From Gammaproteobacteria bacterium (GTDB lineage: Bacteria; Pseudomonadota; Gammaproteobacteria; Steroidobacterales; PWYM01): 52,500 bases of DNA. The stretch spans positions 1 through 52,500 of the forward strand of contig RECU01000096.1 in NCBI GenBank assembly GCA_007693855.1, read 5' to 3'. Made by a program: the position numbers and the translations under genes. Shown here piece by piece: positions 35,365-43,631 of the stretch. Every line of letters begins with the position of its first letter. Position 1 is the stretch's first letter. Below the pieces are notes generated by a model, which made no database searches, was not told the DNA's origin, and was given only the letters and a program-made list of their open reading frames with translations.

Positions 35365-36065
35365 TCCGGGCGGTCGCCGGCGTAACGCTCGATCTCGGCG
35401 CCACTGACCTCACCGACCGTCGCGGAGTCGTGCACGAACAGCCGTGCCGGGCTGTCGATGCGGATCGGTCCCTCGATGATGCTGTCCGCGCCGATGATGA
35501 CCCGCAGTTCGCCCGTGCGCTCGCTGGCCTCGCGCGGGCGCAGGTGCAGCCCCCCGACCACGCGGCTGGCCTCGAGGATCTGGAGGTTGCCATTGGTGGT
35601 GGCCACCGTGCCTTCCACGGTGGTGCCGTAGAGGCGCACGGTGCCGTTGGTCGTGGCCACGTCACCGCTGACCCGACAGCCCGGCTGGCTGGTGATGCGC
35701 CCGTTGATGGTGGCCAGGTCGCCGTCGGCGATCGCGTTGTCGCCGAGTTCGATCGCACCATTGACCGTGGCGCCACCGCCGAACCGGGCGCCGGCGCTGA
35801 CCCGGATACTGCCGTTGACCGTTTCGGCGCGCCCGGCACGGGCCTGCTCGCCAAGCCGGATGCCGCCGTTGACCGTGCGTACACTGCCGGTGACTTCGGC
35901 GCCTTCACCGAGTTCGACACTGCCGTTCACTGTCGCAAGTGCACCTTCATGGCGTTCGCCGTCGGCGAGGGTGATGCTGTCGTTCACCGTTCCCGAGCAC
36001 GCGGTCAGCAGCACGGCCAGGCAGGTCGCCACAAATGGTTTGCCGAGAATGTTGCGTGTAAGCAT
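35361..36065 (-). CDS. Repeat lipoprotein with bactofilin-like beta-helix (TVNG repeats)
   Basis: From ATG 36065 (GGGGGAG nine bases upstream) the 234-residue product has a lipoprotein signal (VLLTAC, lipid Cys23). The body consists of about seven tandem repeats of 18-20 residues centred on T-V/T/I-N-G, for example ALATVNGSVELGEGAEVTG, followed by a less regular end. This periodicity predicts a right-handed beta-helix like bactofilins, with an Asn-Gly ladder along one face. Function unknown; an outer-membrane-anchored scaffold or polymer is an inference. It is first in a coupled run with the aldo/keto reductase, MltB and alpha/beta-hydrolase genes. Confidence 0.78.
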   Translation of the reverse strand: MLTRNILGKPFVATCLAVLLTACSGTVNDSITLADGERHEGALATVNGSVELGEGAEVTGSVRTVNGGIRLGEQARAGRAETVNGSIRVSAGARFGGGATVNGAIELGDNAIADGDLATINGRITSQPGCRVSGDVATTNGTVRLYGTTVEGTVATTNGNLQILEASRVVGGLHLRPREASERTGELRVIIGADSIIEGPIRIDSPARLFVHDSATVGEVSGAEIERYAGDRPE

Positions 36066-36142
36066 GTTGCTGATCTCCCCCGAGTCGCCAGCGTCCAGTC
36101 TAGCCCGAGACATCGGATCTGTCTGTCCGGTGCATGGCCCGT

Positions 36143-37672
36143 CTATCCGTGGGAAGTGACCCGTGTCCCGCCGGCCCGTCTGGGGTCCGCTGCCGCCACC
36201 AGAGCGCCCTCGGCGTCGCGCAGGGTGGCCCCCACGCCGCCGAAGAACATCGACAGGGCATCGAACGCCCGGACCGGCAGGTCCAGCCTGCGGGTATCGA
36301 GTCCGGGTTCGACCGCCGCCTGCCAGCGATCGTCGCGGTATTCCAGGTGCAGTCTCGGCGCGGCAATGGCGGCGGCCAGCGGCAGCTGTCCGCCCAGGAA
36401 CCGGAGCAGCACCTGGAACAGGGCGGTGGTGATGCGGTCGGCGCCGGGCGAGCCGATGGCCAGGGCCGCGCCATCGCCGGCATGCCGCGCACAGGTCGGG
36501 GCCATATTGGACGGTACGGGGGTGCCGGGCGGGCCGAAGACCAGGCCTCGGGAGTTGAGCTCGAGTTCGCCGAGGCAGTTGTTGAGCCAGAGGCCCGTGC
36601 CCGGGGGAATCAGTCCCGAGCCATAGCCGGCCGAGAGTGTCACGGCGCAGCACAGGCCCGCGCGGTCGGTGGCCGAGACATGGATGGTGGAGGGCGAGGC
36701 GAGCGCGGCTTTGCCATGCGCCTGCACGCCAGCCAGCAGCTCGGTGAGGGCCGGGCCGGTGTCCTGCGCGCCGTGGAGACGGGTCCGCCGGAAGTCCAGG
36801 GCCCAGTGCTGAATCGCGGCCAGGCGGGCGGTGACCCCGGCATCGGCGCCGGCGGGCAGAGGCCAGCCGGCGGCCAGCAGCATGGCCGCCAGCATCACGC
36901 CGCCGACCGCCGGCGGGGGATTGGTGGCGATCTGCCAGTCGCCGACGCGCAGCGTCAGCGCGGGGCGGACGATGGCCTGGCAGTTGGCGAGATCATCGTG
37001 GGTGAGCATGCCGCCGCGGGCCTGCACATGCGCGACCATGGCCTCGGCCAGGGGCCCGCGGTAGAACGCCTCGGCGCCCTCCTCGCCGATCAGCGCAAGA
37101 CTGTCGGCCAGGCCAGGCACGACGACCGGGCTGCCCGGTGGCAGCAGTTGTCCGCTATCGTCGTGCAGGGCGGCATGGCCCTCGGGGCTGCGCGAGAACA
37201 CGGGGTGGGCCGAGTAGCCCAGGTAGTGGTGACAGGCTACCGGCAGCGGAAAGCCACGTTGCGTGACGTGGGTCACCGGCTCGAACAGCTGGCGCCAGGC
37301 GATCCGACCGTGGCGCCGCCAGGCGGTCTCGAGTGCCGCCAGTGCGCCAGGCACGCCTACGCTGCCCGCATCCACCAGGGTCGTGACGCCACCGCCATAG
37401 GCCATGTCGACGGCAACAGCCCCCCCGCCCAGGCGTTCCGGCGCAAGCCCTGCCCCCGGCATGCGGACCTGTCCATCAAGCGTCTCGGGCGGCCGGTCCG
37501 GGGGCCAGATGGTGACGTAGCCGCCGCCGGCCAGCGCGCAGACGCCGGGTTCGGTGTTGGCGGAGACCAGGGCTGCGGCGATCGCCGCGTCGACCGCGTT
37601 ACCGCCGGCCTCGGCCACCGCGGCCCCGGCGTCGGCTGCCAGCTGCGAGCTGGCCGCGATGGCGACGTTCAT
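36143..37672 (-). CDS. Gamma-glutamyltransferase family protein without signal peptide
   Basis: A 509-residue Ntn-hydrolase of the GGT family. The N-terminal AADAGAAVAEAGGNAVDAAIAAAL is typical. The autocatalytic nucleophile is probably T329 in PSTIHVSATD, equivalent to the Thr of TTHxS. GYGSGL and SNMAPT (for SSMTP) follow. The protein starts directly at the catalytic fold with no signal peptide, unlike periplasmic GGT, so it should act in the cytoplasm. Substrate could be glutathione or another gamma-glutamyl compound. It overlaps the S-formylglutathione hydrolase gene by four bases, which suggests a role in glutathione metabolism. Confidence 0.85.
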   Translation of the reverse strand: MNVAIAASSQLAADAGAAVAEAGGNAVDAAIAAALVSANTEPGVCALAGGGYVTIWPPDRPPETLDGQVRMPGAGLAPERLGGGAVAVDMAYGGGVTTLVDAGSVGVPGALAALETAWRRHGRIAWRQLFEPVTHVTQRGFPLPVACHHYLGYSAHPVFSRSPEGHAALHDDSGQLLPPGSPVVVPGLADSLALIGEEGAEAFYRGPLAEAMVAHVQARGGMLTHDDLANCQAIVRPALTLRVGDWQIATNPPPAVGGVMLAAMLLAAGWPLPAGADAGVTARLAAIQHWALDFRRTRLHGAQDTGPALTELLAGVQAHGKAALASPSTIHVSATDRAGLCCAVTLSAGYGSGLIPPGTGLWLNNCLGELELNSRGLVFGPPGTPVPSNMAPTCARHAGDGAALAIGSPGADRITTALFQVLLRFLGGQLPLAAAIAAPRLHLEYRDDRWQAAVEPGLDTRRLDLPVRAFDALSMFFGGVGATLRDAEGALVAAADPRRAGGTRVTSHG

Positions 37673-38520
37673 TCCTCGCTCAGCGCCGCCTGATGGAATC
37701 GCAGATGTTCACCGATGAAGCTTGCGACGAAGAAATACCCGTGCTCGTAGTCGAGCTGTCGGCGCAGTTCAAGCGGCTGGCCGGAGGCCGCACAGGCGCG
37801 CTCAAGTTCCTCCGGCAGCAGCTGCTCGGCCAGCCACGGGTCGGCCGTCCCCTGGTCGACGAGCAGCGTGTGGCCACACGGCCGGTGCTCGGCCAGCCAG
37901 CTGGCGTCGTATTCGCGCCAGCGGGCGTGGTCCTCGCCGAGATAGCGACTGAACGCCTTGCGGCCCCAGGCGCAGCGCATCGGCGCGCAGATCGGTGCGA
38001 ATGCCGAGATCGAGCGGTACCGCTCCGGGTGTTTCAGTCCGATGGTGAGCGCGCCGTGCCCGCCCATCGAATGACCGCTGATCGAGCGCACGCCGGGCAG
38101 CAGTGGCAGGGTGGCTTCGACGAGGGCCGGCAGCTCCTCGGCCACGTAGCCGTACATGTCGTAGTGACCGGCCCAGGGCGCTTCGGTGGCGGTCAGGTAG
38201 AACCCCGCACCGCTGCCGAAATCCCAGTCGTCGTCTTCACCCGCCAACCCCAGGCCCCGGGGTGAGGTGTCCGGGATCACCAGGGCGATGCCGAGCTCCG
38301 CGGCGTAGCGCTGGGCGCCGGCCTTGACGCTGAAATTCTCTTCCGTGCAGGTCAGCCCCGACAGCCAGTAAAGCGCCGGCACCCGCGCCTGGTCGGCCGC
38401 GGGCGGCAGGTAGACGGCGAACTGCATGGTGCTGTTGCAGCGCGTGGAGGCGTGACGATAGGTCCGCTGCCAGCCGCCGAAGCAGCGTGCCTCGTTGATC
38501 AGTTCCGGTGCCTGTGACAT
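37669..38520 (-). CDS. fghA: S-formylglutathione hydrolase
   Basis: A 283-residue esterase-D family enzyme. The triad is Ser151 in [10 protein letters not shown], Asp227 in DQGTADPWL and His260 in YEHGYFF. The family motif [10 protein letters not shown] is present. It hydrolyses S-formylglutathione to formate and glutathione, the last step of glutathione-dependent formaldehyde detoxification. AAGGAG lies six bases before ATG 38520. The usual partner, glutathione-dependent formaldehyde dehydrogenase, is not in the window; the gene instead leads an operon with the GGT homologue. It is divergent from tyrA. Confidence 0.95.
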   Translation of the reverse strand: MSQAPELINEARCFGGWQRTYRHASTRCNSTMQFAVYLPPAADQARVPALYWLSGLTCTEENFSVKAGAQRYAAELGIALVIPDTSPRGLGLAGEDDDWDFGSGAGFYLTATEAPWAGHYDMYGYVAEELPALVEATLPLLPGVRSISGHSMGGHGALTIGLKHPERYRSISAFAPICAPMRCAWGRKAFSRYLGEDHARWREYDASWLAEHRPCGHTLLVDQGTADPWLAEQLLPEELERACAASGQPLELRRQLDYEHGYFFVASFIGEHLRFHQAALSEE

Positions 38521-38630
38521 GGCCGCTCCTTGCTTGCCGACGATGAGGTTCCAGCGCTCCAGCATGTTACCAGTGCCCCGGGGAACGGCCGAGCCCGCGC
38601 CCTGGTGTCCGCGCACCTGCCGGATACGGC

Positions 38631-38671
38631 TACAATTGCGGCAAAGCGCGGGAATCGCCGCGAACAAGGGA
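38631..38671 (+). promoter_or_regulatory. Candidate tyrA -10 element and ribosome binding site
   Basis: TACAAT (38631-38636) is a 5/6 -10 match. AAGGGAG (38665-38671) lies eight bases before an in-frame TTG at 38680, which is the best start for tyrA. No good -35 is seen 16-18 bases upstream of the -10. Confidence 0.45.
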
Positions 38672-38679
38672 GATCTCCA

Positions 38680-39768
38680 TTGAGCCTGGAAGAGTTGCGC
38701 AGCCGTCTCACGGCGGTGGACAGGCGGATCATCGAGATGATCGCCGAGCGCCAGTCGATCGTCGACGAGATAGGCCGCAACAAGCTCACCACTGGCCGCG
38801 CCACCCGCGATTTCCAGCGTGAAAAACAGGTGCTGGATGACGCCCGCGCGACGGCCGAGGCCAGTGGGCTGGCCCCCGACCTTGCAGAGGACATCCTGCG
38901 GTTACTGATCCGTTCCTCGCTTACCCACCAGGAGCGTGCCCGCGTGGCCGCGGCAGGACGCGGTGGTGGCCAGCGCGCGCTGGTCATCGGCGGTGCCGGC
39001 AAGATGGGGCGCTGGTTCGCGGACTTCCTGGATTCGCAGGGCTATGGCGTAGACATCGCCGACCCGGCGGGTCCGGTCGAGGGCTTCGGCTTTGTCCCCG
39101 ACTGGCGGGATCCCGTGCCGGAGCACGACCTGATCGTGGTGGCTGCCCCCCTGGGGATCAGCGCCACAGTACTGGAGGGGCTGGCGGATCTGCGCCCTGG
39201 CGGGGTGGTGTTCGACATCGGCTCCCTGAAATCGCCCCTGCGTGAGGGTCTTCACAAGCTGGCCGCGGCCGGCTGCGCGGTCACCTCGCTGCATCCCATG
39301 TTCGGCCCTGACACCCGGCTGCTCTCCGGACGACACGTCATCTTCATGGATGTCGGCATGCCCGCGGCCACCGCCCGGGTGCGTGAGCTGTTCGCCTCGA
39401 CGATGGCTGAGCAGATCGACATGGACCTCGAAGATCACGACCGGCTGGTCGCCTACGTCCTGGGCTTGTCGCATGCGTTGAACATTGCCTTTTTCACGGC
39501 GCTGGCCGGCAGCGGCGAGGCGGCGCCGCGACTGGCGAAGCTCTCCAGTACCACGTTCGACGCCCAGCTCGCCGTCGCCTCGCGCGTGGCCGCCGAGAAC
39601 CCGCGCCTGTACTTTGAAATCCAGGCGCTGAATGATTACAACGACGAGGCCCTGACCGCGCTCTCCGCGGCCGTCGACCGCGTGGTCGGCCTGGTCCGCG
39701 GGGGCGATGAGGAAGGCTTCGTCGAACTGATGCAATCGGGTAGTGGTTATCTGGCGAGCAGGGGGTGA
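38680..39768 (+). CDS. tyrA: Bifunctional chorismate mutase/prephenate dehydrogenase (T-protein)
   Basis: A 362-residue fusion. Residues 1-85 are an AroQ chorismate mutase ([20 protein letters not shown]), and residues about 100-362 are a prephenate dehydrogenase with NAD site [12 protein letters not shown] and the motif LHPMFGPD. It converts chorismate to prephenate and then to 4-hydroxyphenylpyruvate for tyrosine. The gammaproteobacterial T-protein has the same order. The start is TTG 38680, supported by its ribosome site and by the domain boundary; upstream in-frame ATG 38530 would add 50 residues of unlikely composition. A diguanylate cyclase gene follows after two bases. Confidence 0.92.
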   Translation: MSLEELRSRLTAVDRRIIEMIAERQSIVDEIGRNKLTTGRATRDFQREKQVLDDARATAEASGLAPDLAEDILRLLIRSSLTHQERARVAAAGRGGGQRALVIGGAGKMGRWFADFLDSQGYGVDIADPAGPVEGFGFVPDWRDPVPEHDLIVVAAPLGISATVLEGLADLRPGGVVFDIGSLKSPLREGLHKLAAAGCAVTSLHPMFGPDTRLLSGRHVIFMDVGMPAATARVRELFASTMAEQIDMDLEDHDRLVAYVLGLSHALNIAFFTALAGSGEAAPRLAKLSSTTFDAQLAVASRVAAENPRLYFEIQALNDYNDEALTALSAAVDRVVGLVRGGDEEGFVELMQSGSGYLASRG

Positions 39769-39770
39769 GG

Positions 39771-40868
39771 ATGGCGGGTGATGACGTGGTCGATACGGCC
39801 TCGGAGCTCCAGCAACTGAGGACTCAGCTGGCAGCGGTCACGCACGAGGCGGAACTCCGCAACATCGCGCTGCAGCGTTCCAGAACCCGCGAGCTTGCGC
39901 TGCTGCAGGCCGAACACCTGCCAGCGCTGCTCGATCACCTCAGCCACTATCTCTGCGAGAGCTACCAGCTCAAGCGCGTAACGGTGCTGCTGCACGACCC
40001 ACAGCACGAGATCCGGCACCTGTTGCTGGATGCAGGCCGTACCCCCGAAGACCATCCGGACGCGTTGTTCGTGGACGGCCTGGTCGGCCTGGCACCGCAG
40101 TTCAATTCCCTGCGCTCGCCGTGGCTCGGGGCATTTCGGGCCGCCGATCACGCGCTGCTGTTCCCGTATGCCGCGGATCTCGCGAGCATTGCGATTCTGC
40201 CGCTGCTGCGTCAGCAGCGGCTGATTGGCAGCCTGAATTTCGGCAGCGCCGACCTCGAGCATTTCACCCGCCGAGAGGATGGCGAGTTTCTGGCCCATCT
40301 TGCGGTCATCGCCTCCTACTGCCTGGAGAACACCATCAACCGCGCGCGGCTGCTGCGCAGCGGGCTGACCGACGTGCTGACCGGCTGGCACAACCGTCGG
40401 TATCTGCAGACCCGCATGCGCGAGGAGCTCTCGCGCGCCCGCCGTGATGGCACAGTGCTGACCTGTCTGATGCTGGACATCGACCACTTCAAGCGCATCA
40501 ACGACACCTACGGCCATCTGGCCGGCGACCAGGTGCTCCGCGAGATTGCCCAGCGGATCGAGGGCGAGGTGCGTGGCAGTGACGTGACCGCCCGCTACGG
40601 CGGCGAGGAATTCGCCATCCTGCTGCCGCAGACACAGGCGTCCGACGGGCGGATCCTGGCCGAGCGCATACGCGCCTCCGTGGCTGACGAGCCTTTCGGC
40701 ATTGCCGGGCAGCCCTGTGCGATCACCCTGTCAATCGGGGTCGCGGAGTTGCGGCCAGCCGAACAGTCGGGTGATTTCAAGGCCCTGGGCGAGGCCCTGA
40801 TTGCGCGGGCCGATGCGGCGCTGTATGAGGCCAAGGCGGCTGGGCGCAACCGCGTCATTGGCGCCTGA
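39771..40868 (+). CDS. Diguanylate cyclase with N-terminal DUF484/GAF-like domain
   Basis: A 365-residue soluble protein. An N-terminal coiled coil (about 10-50) leads into a DUF484/GAF-like sensor domain (about 50-190), then a GGDEF domain with G277-G-E-E-F281 and the inhibitory site R268-x-x-D271. Cyclic di-GMP synthesis and product inhibition are both expected. The ATG at 39771 is two bases past the tyrA stop, with GGGGG within the tyrA end as ribosome site; a GTG at 39765 overlaps the tyrA stop and is less likely. Co-transcription with tyrA is likely but has no obvious functional logic. Confidence 0.88.
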   Translation: MAGDDVVDTASELQQLRTQLAAVTHEAELRNIALQRSRTRELALLQAEHLPALLDHLSHYLCESYQLKRVTVLLHDPQHEIRHLLLDAGRTPEDHPDALFVDGLVGLAPQFNSLRSPWLGAFRAADHALLFPYAADLASIAILPLLRQQRLIGSLNFGSADLEHFTRREDGEFLAHLAVIASYCLENTINRARLLRSGLTDVLTGWHNRRYLQTRMREELSRARRDGTVLTCLMLDIDHFKRINDTYGHLAGDQVLREIAQRIEGEVRGSDVTARYGGEEFAILLPQTQASDGRILAERIRASVADEPFGIAGQPCAITLSIGVAELRPAEQSGDFKALGEALIARADAALYEAKAAGRNRVIGA

Positions 40869-40954
40869 TCGCAGCGTAGTCGCCCGGCTGCGGTTCGCCA
40901 TCGGGGTCGGGCTATGGAATACTGGTCGCCAGGTAAAAAGGCATCGAAGGCGCT

Positions 40955-41536
40955 ATGACGGATTTCATCGATGCCGAGGGCTTTCGTGCCAATGTCGGCA
41001 TCATTCTGAGCAACGAGGACGGTCGTGTGCTGCTCGCCGGCCGGACAGGTCGGCGTGGCTGGCAGTTTCCCCAGGGGGGCGTCAATCCGGAGGAGACGCC
41101 GCAAGACGCGATGTTCCGGGAGCTCTATGAAGAGGTCGGCCTGCAGCCCCAGGACGTCGAGCTGATCAAGCAGACCGGGGACTGGCTGCGTTACCGTCTG
41201 CCGCCGCGGTTCATTCGGCGCAACAGCACGCCGCGGTGTATCGGCCAGAAACAGATCTGGTTCCTGCTCAGGCTGCTGGCCGATGAGCAGGCCGTGCGCC
41301 TCGACGTCTCCTCCCGGCCGGAGTTCGACCGCTGGCGCTGGGTCGATTACTGGCGCCCGGTGAAGGAGGTCATCTACTTCAAGCGCACGGTCTATGTGCG
41401 TGCGCTGCAGGAACTCGCGCCCGCGCTGTTTCCCGAGGGCGCGCCACCCCCGCCCGGGTGGTGGCCGAAACACTGGCGCAGCCCGCCGGAACGCGTGCCC
41501 CTGCGCCCCGGGGAGGGTGCGCTGGCAGAATGCTGA
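40955..41536 (+). CDS. rppH: RNA pyrophosphohydrolase RppH
   Basis: A 193-residue Nudix hydrolase. The full Nudix box runs from G41 through E47 to R55-E56-L-Y-E59-E60-V-G62. The opening [12 protein letters not shown] and [12 protein letters not shown] match RppH, which removes pyrophosphate from the 5' end of mRNA and so starts RNase E dependent decay. About 35 extra residues at the C-terminus are rich in Pro and Trp ([15 protein letters not shown]) and would be an extended tail relative to E. coli RppH (176 residues). GAAGGCG precedes the ATG. Confidence 0.93.
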   Translation: MTDFIDAEGFRANVGIILSNEDGRVLLAGRTGRRGWQFPQGGVNPEETPQDAMFRELYEEVGLQPQDVELIKQTGDWLRYRLPPRFIRRNSTPRCIGQKQIWFLLRLLADEQAVRLDVSSRPEFDRWRWVDYWRPVKEVIYFKRTVYVRALQELAPALFPEGAPPPPGWWPKHWRSPPERVPLRPGEGALAEC

Positions 41537-41541
41537 GCCGG

Positions 41542-41958
41542 TCAGAACGGCCGCAGCACCGCCAGCAGGACGATACCGACCAGCGCGATCGTCGGGGCCT
41601 CGTTGAAGACCCGGAACCAGCCCGCGCTGCGCTGGCTGGTGCCTTCGGCGAGCGCCCGGTGGAGGCGCCAGCACCAGGCGTGATAGCCGATCAGCAGCGC
41701 GACGAGCAGCAGCTTGGCGTGCATCCAGCCCTGCCGCAGCAGTCCCGGCTCGGCGACGATCAGCCAGACCCCGAACAGGGTCGTGACCAGGCCGCCGAGG
41801 GTCATCAGAATGAACAGCCTTTTTTCCATCAGGCTGAAGCGGGCCAGCGAGATGGCATCCGTGCTCGCTGCGTGATACACGAACAATCTCGGCAGGTAGA
41901 ACAGGCCTGCGAACCAGGTGACCATGAAGATGATGTGCAGGGCCTTGATCAGCAGCAT
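41542..41958 (-). CDS. hemJ: HemJ family protoporphyrinogen oxidase
   Basis: A 138-residue integral membrane protein with four predicted helices. It has the HemJ/CopD-like pattern: His8 in IKALHIIFMVTWFAGLFYLP, RLFVYH, a conserved Lys in GWMHAKLLLV, GYH, and the C-terminal RVFNEAPT with VLRPF. HemJ oxidises protoporphyrinogen IX to protoporphyrin IX. ATG 41958 is chosen over ATG 41991 because GGAG lies seven bases upstream and the family begins at the first helix. It is convergent with rppH (five bases between stops) and divergent from the DUF6776 gene. Confidence 0.92.
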   Translation of the reverse strand: MLLIKALHIIFMVTWFAGLFYLPRLFVYHAASTDAISLARFSLMEKRLFILMTLGGLVTTLFGVWLIVAEPGLLRQGWMHAKLLLVALLIGYHAWCWRLHRALAEGTSQRSAGWFRVFNEAPTIALVGIVLLAVLRPF

Positions 41959-42015
41959 TGCGCTCTCCGTGGGTGCGCGCGGGCGGCGCAAGCTTAGCAG
42001 ACGGCACCGGCGGCG

Positions 42016-42744
42016 GTGAGCGGCGCCCTGGAGATCCGGCCGCGGCCCTCAGGTCGCCGGCAATGGGTGCTGGCCGTCGTGGCCGCGGCCGTGCTGGTCG
42101 GTGGGGGGATTGGCGCTTATGAACTCGGTGCGCGCCACGCCGGCCATGAGCGGGCCCAGGTGCAGCAGGAGCGCCGGGCCTGGCAGCGGGAGCGCAGCGA
42201 GCTCGAGCGGACCAACCGCGCCCTGCGCGAGCGCATTACGCTGCTCGAGACGTCGCGGGAGATCGATCGCGGTGCCTACCGTGAAGTCGAAGACTCGCTG
42301 GCGGAGCTCGAGAATGCCCTGCAGGTGCAGGCCGAGGAGCTGCAGTTCTATCGAGGGATCGTGTCGCCCGAGGATCGGGTGGCAGGTCTGCGCCTCGAGC
42401 GCGCGGAGATCCGCCCGGATGCAGGGCGCGGGCGTTTCCTGCTGCGCCTGGTCGTGGTCCAGGCGCTGCGTCAGGTGGAGCGGCAGGAGGGTGAGATCCG
42501 CCTCATCCTGTACGGCTCCGATGCCGATGGCGAGCGCAGTATCGATCTTGCCGAATGGCCAGCCGATGAGACGCATTCGGTCGATCTGGGCTTCTCTTTC
42601 CGTTATTTTCAGCAATTGGAATGGGAATTCCGCCTGCCCGAGAGTTTCGTGCCTTCACGGTTGCGGGTGGAGCTCCGGCCGGGCGGGCGCGATGCGGTCC
42701 CGCTGGACCATGACATGGACTGGCCCGAGGAGGGTGCGAGCTGA
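42016..42744 (+). CDS. DUF6776-like membrane-anchored coiled-coil protein
   Basis: A 242-residue protein starting with GTG. One membrane helix (about 17-37) is followed by a coiled coil (about 42-115, rich in Arg/Glu/Gln) and a C-terminal beta-rich domain (about 120-230), so most of the protein is probably periplasmic. The plan fits DUF6776-type proteins. The stop TGA overlaps the ATG of the bactofilin gene (TGATG), a tight coupling. Inference: it may anchor or position bactofilin polymers at the membrane. Confidence 0.7.
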   Translation: MSGALEIRPRPSGRRQWVLAVVAAAVLVGGGIGAYELGARHAGHERAQVQQERRAWQRERSELERTNRALRERITLLETSREIDRGAYREVEDSLAELENALQVQAEELQFYRGIVSPEDRVAGLRLERAEIRPDAGRGRFLLRLVVVQALRQVERQEGEIRLILYGSDADGERSIDLAEWPADETHSVDLGFSFRYFQQLEWEFRLPESFVPSRLRVELRPGGRDAVPLDHDMDWPEEGAS

Positions 42745-43190
42745 TGTTCGGCAGTGACAGAAAACGGCGAGATGCGGTCAACATCCAGACCCTGATCGGC
42801 GCAGGTACGCGGGTCCGGGGCGATATCGACTTCGCCGGGGGCTGCCACGTCGATGGTGAGGTGGTCGGTCACCTGCGCGCGGCGGATGGCGACGTCTCGA
42901 CCCTGTGCATCAGTGAGGGCGGCCGCGTGGAGGGCAGCGTCAGTGCCGCGCGCGTGGTGCTCAACGGAATGGTCCAGGGTGATGTCCACGCGGCGGAGCG
43001 GGTGGAGTTGGGGGCGACCGCGCGGGTGGTGGGTAATGTCCATTATCGACTGATCGAGATGGCGATCGGCGCCGAGGTCAACGGCAAGCTCGTTCATCAG
43101 ATCGAACAGCAGGCGCTGCTGCAGCAGCCGGACACGCGCGAGGCCTTGCCTGCCGGCGCCGGCACACCGGGTATCGGCCGTGCTGACTGA
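42744..43190 (+). CDS. Bactofilin (polymer-forming cytoskeletal protein)
   Basis: A 148-residue bactofilin. The central right-handed beta-helix (about 15-115) has repeats such as IGAGTRVRGDIDFAGGCHVDGEVVGHL and GRVEGSVSAARVVLNGMVQGDV. Short, less ordered ends flank it; the C-terminus is Gln/Pro-rich. Bactofilins form nucleotide-free filaments that scaffold envelope enzymes or shape. It is coupled to the DUF6776 gene. erpA follows after 65 bases with its own promoter-like element. Confidence 0.92.
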   Translation: MFGSDRKRRDAVNIQTLIGAGTRVRGDIDFAGGCHVDGEVVGHLRAADGDVSTLCISEGGRVEGSVSAARVVLNGMVQGDVHAAERVELGATARVVGNVHYRLIEMAIGAEVNGKLVHQIEQQALLQQPDTREALPAGAGTPGIGRAD

Positions 43191-43207
43191 AGCCTTGACG
43201 CTTGCGG

Positions 43208-43213
43208 TATACT
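43208..43213 (+). promoter_or_regulatory. -10-like element upstream of erpA
   Basis: TATACT (43208-43213) is a 5/6 match, 42 bases before the erpA ATG. TTGACG (43195-43200) is too close (7 bases) to serve as its -35. The gap probably holds the erpA promoter. Confidence 0.35.
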
Positions 43214-43255
43214 GGCCAACTGGTTTCTAGATTCCCACGGGACGGGAGTGCAGTC

Positions 43256-43618
43256 ATGAGCGTACAGACCTACAACCCCGACGAACTGCCGCCGGCACTG
43301 GTCTTCACCGACTCGGCCGCACGCAAGGTCGGTCAACTGATCCAGGAAGAAGCGAACCCGTCACTCAAATTGCGGGTGTTCGTCTCCGGTGGCGGCTGCT
43401 CCGGGTTTCAGTACGGTTTCACCTTCGACGAAGAGCTGCAGGATGGCGACACCGCCATCGAAAACGAGGGCGTCACCCTGCTGGTCGACCCGATGAGTGT
43501 CCAGTACCTGATGGGTGCGGAGATCGACTACAAGGAAGATCTCGAGGGCGCGCAATTCGTGATCCGGAATCCCAACGCCTCCACCACCTGCGGTTGCGGA
43601 TCGTCCTTTTCGGTCTGA
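43256..43618 (+). CDS. erpA: Iron-sulfur cluster insertion protein ErpA
   Basis: A 120-residue A-type Fe-S carrier. The three cluster cysteines are in place: C48 in [11 protein letters not shown] and C112 and C114 in [10 protein letters not shown]. ErpA delivers clusters to targets such as the isoprenoid enzymes IspG and IspH. GGGAGTG precedes ATG 43256. ppx follows after 13 bases. Confidence 0.96.
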   Translation: MSVQTYNPDELPPALVFTDSAARKVGQLIQEEANPSLKLRVFVSGGGCSGFQYGFTFDEELQDGDTAIENEGVTLLVDPMSVQYLMGAEIDYKEDLEGAQFVIRNPNASTTCGCGSSFSV

Positions 43619-43631
43619 GCTGTCGCGGACG

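Noticed and set aside
36066-36653. Upstream extension of the repeat lipoprotein frame.
   Set aside because: It runs into the gamma-glutamyltransferase gene in another frame; the lipoprotein signal starts at 36065.
38530-38679. N-terminal extension of TyrA from ATG 38530.
   Set aside because: It crosses the probable promoter, lacks family similarity, and a TTG with a good ribosome site sits at the domain boundary.
43195-43213. TTGACG and TATACT as a paired promoter for erpA.
   Set aside because: Spacing is only 7 bases, too short for a sigma-70 -35/-10 pair; only the -10-like element is kept.
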